A DNA stretch of 64,000 nt. Source: Jacaranda mimosifolia (Eukaryota; Streptophyta; Magnoliopsida; Lamiales; Bignoniaceae). Below the pieces are notes generated by a model that searched no databases, had not been told where the DNA came from, and worked only from the letters and a program-made list of their open reading frames with translations. The translations under genes and the position numbers were made by a program. Location: the NCBI GenBank assembly GCA_018894105.1, contig CM032128.1, positions 31,953,299 through 32,017,298 on the forward strand. The letters are read 5' to 3'. This document shows, piece after piece, positions 11,903 to 25,703 of this stretch (position 1 is the stretch's first letter; the number at the start of each line of letters is the position of its first letter).

Positions 11903-13079
11903 TAAGTTAAAATAATATTGAGAAAATGATTTATGATCTTTTTAGTATAATGACATATTAAAATTGATAAAAATAAAAATATATATAAAAAAAAAAAAAA
12001 AAAGGGTGGAATATTATTCTTATCGAGTAGGACCTTATAATTTTCCATGCATGGTACACAATTGTGACATTCCATCTCGTACCATGGACCACATATAAAT
12101 CATTCAAAGAAATAAATGTTACATCATGAAAGAAAGATATAATAATTTATTCTATATCCTCAATGCAAATTTTTAATTTCTAATTACATGCTTAATATCC
12201 TTCTTACAAATTTGATCTGGAGCAATAAAGCACACCTCTTTTGCATACAACAAAAAATTAGTATAACATCTACCATATGTAACAAGCAAAGCATAGTATA
12301 TAATTCAAATTCCAATATATTGATTTAATGAAAAATTACAACCGACCACATATTATAACAATTTGAGTTTAAATAAATAGATCTAAGAAAAATTATAACA
12401 ACATCATATTAATATTTAACTTTTTGTTCCCCAACTAAGTAAATGGATAAATTCCAACGACCACCATAGCCAAATTTAAATTTTCTACAATTTCTTACAT
12501 CCCATTTATCTCTTAAAAATATCTTTATTTTATGTTTGGATATTGAATTTTAATGAGAAAAATATTAAAAAATATTTTCATAATTCAAATAATGTTACTC
12601 TATACTTAAATTTTTACACCTTTATGCTTTCATTTTTTTTTCCCTTCATAGATCTTTTTAATCCAAAAATAGCATTAATTTTACTGAATATTTTTTGAAA
12701 TAATAAGAACTATTCTTTTTCTTTTTTCTTTTTTTTATCTCAATTGATACTATCTTGTAATATTTTTTTTACAATATTAACCCACAGAGAAATATAATTT
12801 ACGGAAATCATAAACGATAATTTGAAGAGACAAAATTATTTTCCCAACTTTTTGCTAATTACCAACGCACTTAATGTTTTCTTGTTACAATTTTTTTTCC
12901 AATGCACAAGATGAATGTTTCATAAGTTTGTCAATAATATTTAAAAAACCCAAACAATTTATTTTTTAAAAAATAGTCATGTCAAATTGATCCGAGCAAT
13001 TGTCTCAACATTGAATAAAATATTCCAACACCACAATATTATAAATTGCTATTAGAAATAATTAATTATTATATTATTA
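11903..13079. other. AT-rich spacer, nothing recognised
   Basis: Low-complexity A/T-rich DNA with a poly-A run near 11988-12003. No exon, RNA gene or element ends could be supported. Confidence 0.5.
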
Positions 13080-13413
13080 TAGGGGTGCAATTAGGTTAAG
13101 TTTGGGCAAAATCTTTGAACTCAAAATATATATTAAACTCAAGCTTAAACTCGACGAGCCTAAAATTTTAAATTCAAGTTCGACTCGATTTGAATTGATA
13201 AATAAATTATAAAAAACTGCAAGATGGAATTTGAACTTGAAATAAAAAATAGTAATATAATATATATTTATTAATAAAATAAAATTTTTAACACGAATTT
13301 TAAACTTAAATACAGACGACTTGAGATCGTCTCAAATTAAAATTTGTGTTTGATTTTACTCAACTCAAGTTCAAACTGTTTCAAACTCGAGACGAATTCA
13401 CTCATGTGCACTA
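13080..13413. mobile_element. hAT-like MITE (GGGGTGCAA family)
   Basis: Begins TAGGGGTGCAATTAGG and ends near ATGTGCACTA, a decayed inverted match. The inside is rich in ACTCAAG/CTTGAGT and ACTCGA words, as in the related copies at 29158-29515 and 54363-54693. The flanking 8-mers do not match well, so the right end is approximate. Confidence 0.5.
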
Positions 13414-13915
13414 ATAAATTACTATTATCAATAAATTATACTCTAGAAAAAGAAAGTTACACAGAGTAGGATAGAATAGCAACCGTACCTGAGGAAGGGT
13501 GCATTAAATATAAACCTGCGCACAAGTAGGAAGCTCAGAGGTAAAACTGCCGTCTCTGACACAGATTTCAAGGTGGGGACCACTTTGGACTTACTATTTC
13601 TTTTATATTTGCTATTTTAATGCAGAGATTTTCTATTTCCGCATCGATTTTGCTTCTTCCAATGTAAGAGCATCACATTTTATTACTAATTTATAAATAT
13701 TCCCTTTACACTCTTTTGGCCCTTTTTATTTATTAATTTCAAGAGCATCTAACTGTGACTATGTGAGACCCCTTCTATTTGTTTATTCTGACCATTATTA
13801 CTTAATTATCTTATAAAATAATATCATTGCATTTTCATATAATGATTCACAATTCATTTGATGTATTGATCTTCTCGAATTTTGTATAAATATTTCATTT
13901 TAACTTAGTATTCAA
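13414..13915. other. Spacer with an unexplained less AT-rich patch
   Basis: 13480-13595 is noticeably richer in G and C than its surroundings (contains ACCTGCGCACAAG and AAGGTGGGGACCAC). It has no open frame and no RNA gene structure I recognise. The remainder is AT-rich and empty. Confidence 0.35.
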
Positions 13916-13918
13916 TAA

Positions 13919-14364
13919 ACTATAAGAAAAAAAGATAAATTGGTAATAAAATAGTAAGTGATAATGTAAAAGTTGTCACTAATTATATATATTATGTGAC
14001 AAAAAAATTAATCTTGTCGCCTTAATAATTTTTACAAACTAAATAGTAACAAAAATAATGTTAAAGTTGTTATCATGGACAATTAGTGATACACCTATGG
14101 CGACAATAAAAATCTTATCACAAATTATAACGATAATTTTTATTGTCACATGGTTGTTATTATAGGGGTGTCACTAATTGTTAATAATGACAACTTAAAA
14201 CATTAATTTTTTAGTCATTTTGTGACAAGATACAAAAATTTGTCACTTAAAAATTATCATTAATGACAAAATAAAATCTATTGTCATTCAAAGCATGTCA
14301 TTAGTGAAAACTTTTAATTTGTCATTTATTATTTTATCACTAATATTATATTTTTTTTGTAGTG
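13919..14364. mobile_element. CACTA-like non-autonomous element (MITE)
   Basis: The left end ACTATAAGAAAAAAAG and right end TTTTTTTTGTAGTG are the plant CACTA terminal signature (CACTACAAGAAAA in the family), with the first C lost on the left. A 3-bp TAA flanks both sides (13916-13918 and 14365-14367), as expected for CACTA. The interior is itself a large imperfect foldback: ACAATTAGTGATACACCTAT near 14080 pairs with ATAGGGGTGTCACTAATTGT near 14164. Length is 446 bp and there is no coding capacity. Confidence 0.75.
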
Positions 14365-14367
14365 TAA

Positions 14368-17300
14368 TTGATACATAAAACTATTAATTATTTATATTTA
14401 TATTTTTTAGAAGCATTATTGGGACAAAAGTCATCACGAATATCTTTGACCTAATATCAAATTAATCTATGTTATCAATATTATATAAAAAAAGAAAAGC
14501 CTCTTACACACTTAATGTGGTGGTTACAACATGTCATGCAAATTTTATTACCAGTTATACTCCTAATTTTTAAGTTTAATTTTAAAAGTGCATTTATTAC
14601 TCGATATAAAATTAAAAAACACAAATAATATAGTTAAAACACGATGAAAAAAATTATTGAATGTATAGGCAGCTACATATATCTCATGTTTTTTGAACTT
14701 TTTGTTGTATGAATTATTAACTATGTGAGTTTATATTAATCGATAATTTATTATATTGTATATTATGTAATATGGTTATTGTTAATATTGTGCTATTATT
14801 CATCTATAATATCTATAAAAAGTTTGAGTGCCTTATTATTTATTAATATAATTATTATCGATAATATAATAAACTCAATTTATGTACATAAGGATAGCAT
14901 GCTAGGACAACTAGTATATAAGGTATTAAGACTTTAGTAGTATAAAATTAACTACATTTCAAAAGATAATGATATGATTCTTTTCTTTGATTTTTTTTTT
15001 TTATATTTCTTCTTCTTTCATTTTTTTCTCCAATTGTTATTTTTTCTTTTATTATTTTATTTCATTTTATAAATTTATTTATTCAAAAAAAAAATGGAAA
15101 TAGGCATTGGAAATAATAATCAAATTTTTAGTAATATATGTAAAAATAAATATTTTATTTCTTTTATACTATAAAATTCGTAACATACTACATTGAATGT
15201 ACTAAAATCACTACAATAAATAAATTCTAAAACCTTAATTGGAGATCACACATAAATAATAAATTTAAAATGTAAAAATATCGATTTGCCTATCAAAAGA
15301 ACACTAAAATTATAAATTATAATACATGGTATACTCAACATGTATAAATGACAGCTATCTCAAGCTGCAAAATTAAAATCATAAGGTATTGAATTTGAAT
15401 AGTAGAAATTAGTGAGTCTTTGTCTACTTTAATTAACAATTATTTATTTAATAATAATTTTATAAGAATTATGATTATTATTCATGATATAATTAATAAT
15501 ATAATCGTATTTATTGGAGCATGTGTTCATGATAAGAGAGAATATTGTGGTAATTATAGGCATGTTATTCATTTAAATATATATTAAAAAAAAATATGAC
15601 TCGTTATATTAAGATATGATAATATTACAATATAATATATTAATGTTATCAATATATAATTAATAATTTATAATTTATTTAAATTCGAAAATAAAATTCT
15701 AAATAGATGACTCCGGGACATGGAGCCACTTACTAGAAAAGCCATTGATTTCATCAGTGCCTTTTCCCTAGTTGCTAGTAAAATATTTTCAATGCTTGTA
15801 ATAATTTTTTCACTTGAGTCGTTTTAGATGATGATTTTCGTTTTAGAAGTGATCCAAATAATTAGATTGATATCCAAACATTATTCATGGTCTACTTCAA
15901 ATATGTTTTAATGTACATTAATTAAATTATTTTTAAAAATAATTATAAAATATTAAGATGGACCACCAAACCCAAGTGCTATAAATATCAACACTTACTA
16001 CAGAAAATATGGATTGAGTCATTTTTTTTCAACTCGAACAAATTATTTGGCAAACACAATATTGAATTAGAGACTCACAATTTACAGTATTCAATCGCAA
16101 AGTTCCAGAACAAGTCCAGAGACAAATTATATTCATAACAATTCATATAAACTCTTTTTATATATATGTACATCGAGAGTTCCTAATAAATCACTTCAAT
16201 TGATAAAACTCGTATTCATACTGTCATAATATAATTTCTATTATTTCATGCAGCAGGCACCACTTGCAAATAATATAGTACATAATTGAATATAAGGTCA
16301 TTTTCGTAAATTGTTGAATAGTGGACTTCTACTCGATAAAGGTGTCCGCATGAAGACAATATTTGAATTAAAAATGAGTTATTATATATATATTATAAAA
16401 TTTCGATATTTATACTAATTGAGTTCGTGATGGGCTCGAGCCCTTTAAGTTAGGAGAACGTATTTTAAGTGGATTCATTGATCTATTTTATTTAATTATA
16501 TTAAATTTTTTATTTAACTTTTTACTTATGCAACTCTAAGACATTATTAGAACATATCTCGAAATATTCACCAATCCCCTCCTACTTAAAAGTCCGTGGT
16601 TGGCAGCTGTACCAGAAATAGACCAAACATCCCAATCAATTCGCACCCCGAGAAAAACACAAAGGCCAAAAGACACGATTTTGAATTTATTAAACTAATG
16701 ATGTCTTAAACTTATCATTAACAGTGGTTTACTAAATTATACTTTATTACAAAATTTTCAGTTGATTAGTTGATTGCACGAAGAGACAAGTGCATCGTGC
16801 TAATTTATTTATATTACATAAGTATAATAAAGTCAATTTGATTAGTAGATAAACTTTAATTTAATCTATCCTCATCAGAAATTGTCATTTGACTAGCACG
16901 AATTGTCGCTTTTGAGATAGATCAATTTTTGGCTACTTCCATTGCAGTCACATGTATACTATTTAATATTCACAATTTTCTTTCTTTCTTTTTTATTTTT
17001 CTAAATGTTATACGATGAGTTCATTGAACTCTTGATGCTTTGGTTTTGATGAAATATTGCTAGAATATTTGACTTTAAATTTTTTTTAAAAAGATACTTT
17101 TATTCTTTGTTAGTTTATATTTTTAAAAGTAATTCTTATTCATTTTATACTATTTAAAATTTGGCAATGGTTTTTTTAATAAAATTTCAACAAGAATTTC
17201 ACTTAGTCTATTGTTAATTCTATGAGCTTATTACTAGACACTGATGAAATTAGTTGGGTTTGAAATAAAATAAGGAACGAGTCCACAAATTACTCTAAAA

Positions 17301-17482
17301 TTATTAAAATATGCATATATATTTTTTAAAATGTATTTTAAAACATAAAAAGAATCACGAACTAAATATATCTTCATCAATAAACCTATATAGCCAATAT
17401 TTTGACCCAAGTAAAAAATACTCTCATTTCCACACAAAAATCAGGTAAATCTATTTTCAATTTTAAAAATATTGAATGAAAA
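14368..17482. other. AT-rich gene desert with possible decayed Helitron
   Basis: No gene seen. Around 14910-15220 the sequence opens with CTAGTATATAAGGTATTAAG and TTTAGTAGTAT, and closes with CATACTACATTGAATGTAC. This resembles the ends of the Helitron at 17483-17855 and may be a decayed copy. A slightly GC-richer stretch at 16590-16675 is unexplained. The rest is low-complexity A/T. Confidence 0.4.
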
Positions 17483-17855
17483 TCTATACTATTAATAAAG
17501 CGTGAGGGCCTTAGTAGTATGTTTTCTAGTGTTGAGACTAAAATACCTTTAATTTTTATTTTAAATCCTTATAACTACATAAATAACTACTACTTACTTT
17601 GTCCCACTACTATCCCACTACCACCATTTCATACTCCTACTTTATAAGCAAATTATATTTGAATAAAAATGGTTTGTGGTTTGTAGAGTTTTATATGCAA
17701 TTGAAAATATCAACTATTTTAGATATTAGATGCGCATTTATTAGACAATATGAAAATTATAATAAAATTTTTTATACATGTATTTTATATATGTATGTAC
17801 ATTTATTGTGCTTTAACATTTGATACACACGCATCGAGTGTGTACCGATCACTAG
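17483..17855 (+). mobile_element. Short non-autonomous Helitron
   Basis: Starts with TC (TCTATACTATTAATAAAGCG) after an A, and ends with CTAG before a T, which is the Helitron insertion rule. Twelve bases before the end is a hairpin, ACACAC-GCATCGA-GTGTGT, followed by ACCGATCACTAG. This matches the common plant Helitron 3' form (GCATCG hairpin, then TACCGA...CTAG). The 373-bp element has no terminal repeats and no Rep/helicase coding. The open frame at 17599-17823 inside it is not a gene. Confidence 0.78.
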
Positions 17856-19361
17856 TATAAATAAATGCGCTAAAAACATTTGATATGCAAAAACGAGATT
17901 TTCCCATTTCAGGATTTTTTTTAATAATGATATTAAAGTATAACAACGTGCATCACATTTATCAATGATTCAAATAAATCAAGATTCAAGTATGAAATTT
18001 TCGAAATCAACTTTTCTTTTTTTTCTTATTTCCTTTTTCCATTTTTTCCCCCCAACCACTAACTTTTATAACTGATATTGCTCTTTCCAGGCTGTTTTTC
18101 AATCTTAATCCAACAACTTTTGATCTCAACGTGTATATTGCCAACTGCCAAAGTCTTTCATATTCCAACTTTACTTGGACTCACGTAGTCATTGAGAGCA
18201 GAGAAAGGGCAGAATTTCAACTTTACTTTTTCAAAGCCAAAAAGCAAACAAAGGCCAATTTTGTGCTTTGGGATCTGAAAAAGGAGACCCCTTTTGAGAT
18301 TAGGGCATTATGGAACTTGATAGTGCCATTACAAGGTATGGTGTGTTTATATTTGGAGACCAAATTTTTATTGAACTGAAAATGAACACTTATTTTTTAC
18401 CCAACAGTTATATCCATTTGTGTGTCCCCCCCAATCATGTTCTTGATAGGGATTTGACAAGGCAAAAGGGGCAGCAATTCAGACAGTCTAATTGATATTC
18501 ATGCATGCAGCTGTTTTTCTTGGATGGAAAAGGGAAACCACTTGGCCACACTTGTGGACTTTAAAAGGCAAAACAATAGGATAATGTTCAACTAGTACAT
18601 TTGGAGCAATAATGCAACCAAATTCATGCCATGGCGCAAAATTGGATATATAGTTAGCTGAATTATGAATGGTTAGATCATATATAAGAATATTAATGTT
18701 TTACTTTATAACATCATCACATTATCATCGAATGATTCACAATGATGTATTTCAGTAAATGACATAATTTCCTTGTTACAAAACTGAAGCAATGATTGCA
18801 GAATTCATATTGTACCATTCAATTGGGTGTTTTGAATTATTAAGTGTTAAATTGTATATGATAAATGTCAATATTTCATTTTACGACATTTATTATATTT
18901 TCATCAAGTGATTCACAATCCACTTGGTATATATCTATATGAACGGCAGGAAATTTCCCTATTGCAAGAATGAGGCAGAGGATAATCTTTTTGGTTTAGA
19001 CATTTATTGTTAAGATATGCTAATAAGAGAGGCTGCAAAGATTCAAATAGGGCAAATTATGACAATTGGTATGGAAATTAAGACAAGCCAATCTGGAACA
19101 ATAACCTTAAAAATCCAGCAAGAATTCAGTTCTATGGTTTTCAGTAAGAAAACAACCAGTTGACCAAGGGGAGAGTTTGACCGCCAGTCAGACGAAGTTA
19201 GCATGAACTAGTGCACGAACTATTCACTACAAAATACCATGAGAATCAGCCAAAATCCTTTTGCAACCAAAATGAACTGATTTAAAATCAATGTTCCATT
19301 AAATATTTCCATGACTGTTTTGATGTTGCCTAAAACTTATCCAGATGATGAAGAAATACTG
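17856..19361. other. Spacer downstream of SRP9, no gene seen
   Basis: 18050-18620 is somewhat less AT-rich and holds two overlapping open frames of 61-82 codons. They have no recognisable product, no homologous motif and no splice partners. The part nearest 19361 should include the SRP9 3' untranslated region. Two stretches near 18690-18740 and 18880-18920 share ATTCACAA-type words and may be a decayed repeat. Confidence 0.35.
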
Positions 19362-22300
19362 CTATTGTTTCCTTCCCCTTCCTTTCTTGGCTGGCTGTGT
19401 CTCTATTTGGTCTTTTCCACCAACTTCAGATATATCCACTGTAGAAAATTACACAATTTCCTCATAAGATACTCAAGCAAAGGGAAAAGCAGGCCAATAT
19501 CTATACATGAAAATTACAGTAAAGAACTGACACCAATATGGACCAACAAGAGCAGAGCAGAAGTGGGGCTTAGTTTGTCATCTCCATACACTCCCTTAAC
19601 AGTTCAGGTAGGTAGATATTTTACCATGAGGATGTGGTGAAGATCAAATAATATGAAGTCCAAACTCCAAAGCCAATTGCAAGACTTTGGTCATTGGTAT
19701 GTGAGCTGGGGAAAAAGGAGAACTTTAAAAGACACGTAAATCTTAAACTATCAAAATAAGACTGCAATTTTCACTAAAATTCCCCTCATAACATTCAAAG
19801 TAATAATGAAATTGACTCTATGCACCCAAACACAGATAACATGCAAACTATAATTTGGTTTGACAAGAAGAATACTCTGCCCGAGCAACTGGGAAATTGC
19901 TTAGACACCAGTAAGTATGGCTTGTTATAGACCTACCAATATCTAGCATAACAGAAAATTAGAATATCATATTGGTGTAAGCAAAAATCCTTCAACTACT
20001 AATAACATGAGTTTTCAACATTATCAGAAGATCTTCAGAAAAGTTAAGGCTCTGTTGCCCTGGATAAAAGTTAAAAGCAGAATGGAGCTCAATTAATTTC
20101 AATATGGAACAATTACAAAGTTTTGCATATACTCTTCCATGTCCATAGGGCTCTGGAGCCTCTTGTTTTTACCTTTGCACAGTGCAGGGCAAATTGATCG
20201 ATTATTTGAATCTAGTGGCATTTTCCATCGACTAAAAGACTATGTTAGTGTTATTTACTTATTTATTTTCTAATCTTTAGTTGTGCCACAGGGGCTGTTT
20301 AGAGGGATGTAATGCCTGAAAATTGGTTTCAGAAATATCAAATTTAGGAGCATATTACCCTGCTTATCTCCTTATCCAATTTTACAAAATGGACTACAGG
20401 AACTTTGTGAAACAACAGAAGAATTCACAAGCTGAAGGAATGGCAATAGTATTAATGCAGTGGATTCATAAATCCCTGAACTTAGAAACTCCAGGCATAA
20501 TTGATTCCAGCACCATTAGAGAGTGTAATATTGGTTCATTTTATCAAATAGTGAAATAAAAAACTTAAGAGAGAATATGACAACTCATTAGGGGCATGCC
20601 TGTGATTTTAATGGCCAAGCATGTAAAGTCCATGAAATGAATTTGATTTTGACGTTATGTCTGAAACAATAATCTTCATATATTACACACTTTTACCATT
20701 CCCTTCTTCTTCAATAACAAATAACTGTCATGTATCACAAATGCGAACTAAGTCTAGATTCCTACTATCCCAATTTGATTCAGCCTAGAAAATGGCTACC
20801 GCAGACAATTAAGTACACTAATCTTAAGCTCCCCCTGCTTCCTCCTCAGATTCAGTAGGTAGGAGAAATGCATATGCAGACGAAAATGATCAGTGAAAAC
20901 AATACCTTCAGGTCCACGAGCCATCAGAGTAAAGAAGATATTATTGAACTTCTCCATCTTCTTTGCATCCTGTGCTTGGTCTGTCTTAAATTTGATACAC
21001 TGAAGCAAGTAGAAACCATCAGGAAGTGTCATATTCCGTTGATGCAATAAGTTCTTATCTTCAAATTGCTGCAACTTATGTAAGACAGAATGTGCATAAC
21101 AGCAGTAGCTATTCAAATGGTTCACATAGGCCATAGCTCAGACCCCATCCAAGCACCTTCAAGGTTCAAGCTAAGATTTCTAACACATAGGCATATTGTA
21201 AGGTTAATAGGCTAATATAATTGTTGACAATGACATTGAACCTAATTTGAGAAAGGAAGAACCTTCACCTTACAGGATAGTTTATATACTGTGTGATGAA
21301 AGAATTCGTCACACCCAAGACACACCTAGGACCTATTAAAAATAATAAATTTGTACTCCCAACAATACCATAACCAACCAGGTCTAGTACCATGTGGTTT
21401 GGTTATAGTAGTGAAAATAGTCCTTTGCTTACAAGCGGAAGCTCAAGAGCTTAATCAGTATGCTCTGTGACTCTGTCACATAGCACAAAAACCATAAAGA
21501 AAAGACCAAGAAAAAGTTACAACTAACTAAAGTCCTCTTTGGTAAACCACAATCATTCCCTACAACTGGAATGCCAACAGAGCACAATGTACTGCAGAAA
21601 AACGTCAAAGATGAGGAAGCACAACAAAAACCACCGGATATTTACAGTTTGGCAAGACTCACGAGCATGCCAAAAGCAGCTTACCAGCATTTTATATCCA
21701 AATATATGAAGCCCAACGTCAAAGCAAGCAGGGTGCCCAGGACACAACTAAAATTGCAATTGGTCCTATAAAAGAAATTACAGGACAACTGTAACACCCC
21801 GATTTTGGGATTATAAATTTAAGTTGATCAAATTAAATTAATAAAAGTTTAGGTAGAAATGTGGGAATTGAAGGATTTAATTGTAAATAAAGAAGGGACT
21901 TGATTGTTTGAAATTATCAATTTTAGGGGGTCAATGTGAGATAAATAAAAGCTTCAGGACTTTAAAATAAATCAGTTTGAACCTAATTGACTGAAATTAA
22001 GAATGTTAGGGGGTCAATGTTTAAGAAATAAAAGTTAGAGAACTCAATTGAAGGCAAAGTACTAAATTGAAGACGGTGAAAAACTTGAGGGGGTGTAAAT
22101 GAAGTCGGTCAGGAGTCTTGGGGCCAAAATTGAAGAAGCTGGAAATATATTTATATATATAGAATGAAGGACAGAATTTTGCCTAATTCTCAAAAATCAC
22201 CCAGACTCTACCCTAGCGGTGAATCGCTGGAAAATGGTTGTAAAACCCGAAAGTAAAACCATAGGAAGCTAGCCCTCAGATCAAGGATCAGTTTCATACC

Positions 22301-25300
22301 AAATTTAACCATAAACAACCGACGAAATCGCCGGAAAATGAGGGCCGATAGCGGAGCTCGGTGGGGGTGGCGGCTCCGCCGTTTCCGGCGGCGGAAAATG
22401 GTGGTGTTTGGGTGGGTTTTGGTCGTAGCAACATGGGTAAGGTGATGGTGGTATTAATTTGGTGAAACGGTGAATGGTGGTGGTGGAATTGAGAGGGGTG
22501 GCGGATGGTGGCGAAGTTAAGGTCCCGTGGTGGTTTTTGGCAGAATGGAACGGCCAAATGGTGGTTGATTGGGAAATTGGTTTAGGGGTTTTGCTTGCCT
22601 CGACGAGGCGCGTCTAGTGGTGTCAGAGGTCTCCATCTCCAACAGCGGCACGTGACGGCAGCATTTGGGCAGTGCATTCCAAATTTGATCCCGGACTCAT
22701 TTGGGCTATTCTCAACTTAAGACTGGATCTCGATTCGACCCAATTTAGGTAAATTTCAATAATCGAATTTTAATTCAATCAAATTGTCGAACGTAATTGG
22801 ATTTTTGGATGAAGTTAATTGTGACCTGAACTAAGATTGTTAAACCACGATTTAGCCTAAGATTATGAATTAATCATATAATTAATATAGTATTGCATTC
22901 AATCGACTCGGAGGAATTATCAGATTGTTGTTGAGACTTTAAATAAGATTTCAACAACTAGTTTACCGGCTTGTCAAGTTAAGGACTATGATAGGTGATT
23001 ACCTTGAACATTTGAGTGTAACATGGAATTTGAGAATTATGACTGACCAGTTAGAGTAATTGAGGAACGTGATAAGGATATTTAAGTGCATTAAGAATTA
23101 TGATTCAGAAGTCATAATCAATGTTGGGTTTAGGTTATGTACTCTGAACTTTAAATCAATTGGGAAACAAGGTTATGAATTGTTTAAACATCTAAAAATT
23201 ATCAGGACTATGTTAGAATACCTTTAAGTTTGATAATGACATTCGTTATATTTATAGTTAAGACTCAGATGATTGATAAAACGATAACCCCATTTATTTT
23301 ATGACAGTTCTCGGGCTCACTAGGAAGCCAGGACTTGAGCAACCGCAATTAGGAATTCCTCTGCATTTATCAGGTGAGTTTATACTCATTAGTATGATAT
23401 TCTTTGCTGGGGAAAGAACCCATATACTTGCTATTATGTCCTGATCGCTTGCTTTCTTTCGATCTATGTGTTGAAAATAGTCCTCTACATCGCTTTCTAT
23501 TCTAAGTGCCTCTGTTGATTTTGATTGATATCACTTTATCTGAAATTGGCAATTGTGTTGAGGAAGCTCAAAAGTGATTTCGAAATATATGTTTTATCGC
23601 TATGTTTTATTGGGAACTAGCCTGGTGCTGAATTAGTTTATTTGTCAACTGGACGACCTAATATGTTATGTAAAATACTGGTTTTGAGATATATTTATCC
23701 ACCATAGCCATGACCATTTTACAGAAACGGGTCAAAACTGTTTGAGCATTCGAATTTCGGCTGTCATGGCAAAGTGATGTGTTATATGAAATGTTGTTGG
23801 GCACTGATCACTGATCACTAATACTGTACTGATTACTAATACCCTTGGGGGTGGGCCCTGGGATTGCCTGTGGGTGAACTGCGCGAAACGGACCGACGGC
23901 GATCAACCCTCAGCCTAAAAACATCCGACTCCATAGTTGGCTGGAGGTAGCTGGCCACGGAGAGATGAGGCATGTAGCTAACCATGTCTTTTGTTGTTAA
24001 TTATCCAAGCTGATCACTTGGGCTGGAGTGATAAGGATTTCTATATTTTTGAAAGTGGAAAGATAAGGTAGGAGAACCACCAACAAATTTTATTTGAAAA
24101 TATTTGCTAACTTATAAATGATTAAATTATCAGTTTAATATTGATGCCTTAAAACCTTTATGAGAAATAGTGAATTTTGTAAAGTCTCATCACTGCTATG
24201 GGACGGTGGTGAGATGGATCACCTTAAATTTTGACTAAAACCTTCTCTTAGAATTTCTAGAAGTTATTTACACTTCCACTTGTCTCTTATGTAATAATTG
24301 TGAAATTATCATTCGATTGTTATTGTCATACTACCTCACTAAGTCATTCGGACTTATGTTGTTTTATTATTTCTCCCGTTCTTTACCCCAGATAGAATCG
24401 AGTGACGAAGATAGACTAATCTAGGCGACACATGAGACAATAAAGGTGATAGAAGTGTATATTTCAGTTCAGACTAGAACAGCCGACGGATGTCGTTGTA
24501 GAAGTTAATTATTTTGGAATTCTGGGAATTGTATTTTCTATTGTAAAGAAGACGTGTGGTACTGTGTGAGTAGCACCTTGGCTGGAAGCAAGCGCCTCTC
24601 GGTCGGGACGTTACAACAACAAGATGCTTAACTAATTGATGTAAAAGTCCACGGTTGATGTAATAAAAAACTCATATTTTCTTATGCATTTACACGAATA
24701 ACAATGCAATACTGCTACTAAAAGTTCGTTATCTTTAGCCTTTAGCTAACAAGAGTCGTATCTAAGACAAAACTGTTTTTCACTAGTCAATCTATTATGA
24801 ATATTATCTTCATCACTCAAATTAAAGCATCTATATGCTAAGGTTGTTGGGTCGACCCTTGATCGATTTGAAGCTATGGCCAATGAATTTCAAATCCATA
24901 GTAAGTAATCCAATTGAATTTGTTTGTAGAGTTTCATCTAAATTATTAAGCTTTGATGTTCACCTATCTTTTAAGTGATGACGATGGATTTGATACCACT
25001 TAATATGGAGTCATTTGAAAAATTTTCCTCAAATCCAAGACCTCCCATCCAAACACAACCTAAGAGAACATCAAATTCAAAGGTACCAATTTAGGTAGGT
25101 TTCCTTGAACTTTCTAGGCCAAAATTCGCCTCCTTTAAAAGCAGCTTGTTAATGCCGAGAGATAGGAGCGGCAAACATATCACTATTAAAACAATATAAG
25201 GCCACGCTTGGATGGAAGAATTTAGATTTGAAAGAAGGATTTGGGGGAAGGTTTTCAAACGATTCTACAGTGGATGGATTGATACTCAAATAGCTCAAAA

Positions 25301-25671
25301 TGAATGGAAATCTCCTCCAAATGCCGAGAAAATTTCTCTTCCATTTCCCCTTGAATGAAAGGGCAACTAAATAACACTTGCGTCCATCTCTCCCACTACT
25401 GTACAGTATCTTTATACCACATAAAAGATCTCACAACAGCTGAAGCATCTATAGCGAACAGAAAGAATTCAACATTTCACACAATTAGAATTTATTGCCA
25501 ACCATATATGATTGTCTGGCATAAACAATAACAACACAATGAAACCCAACAAAAAAATTATCAAGTGCCACTCAAACTTATCAGTAATTGAAACAAACAA
25601 GAAATAGTGGGTTCAAAAAATCTATAACATTATGCACAATTTAGATAAAGTTAACAATATAGTTCTTTTTT

Positions 25672-25703
<32 letters not shown>

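Noticed and set aside
18131..18495. Overlapping frames of 82 and 61 codons
   Set aside because: Region is less AT-rich, but the frames have no domain and no splice partners; may be a retroelement or promoter remnant.
22294..22557. 87-codon minus-strand frame, Pro-rich
   Set aside because: Lies wholly inside the solo LTR; no domain, and GC-rich LTR sequence explains the long frame.
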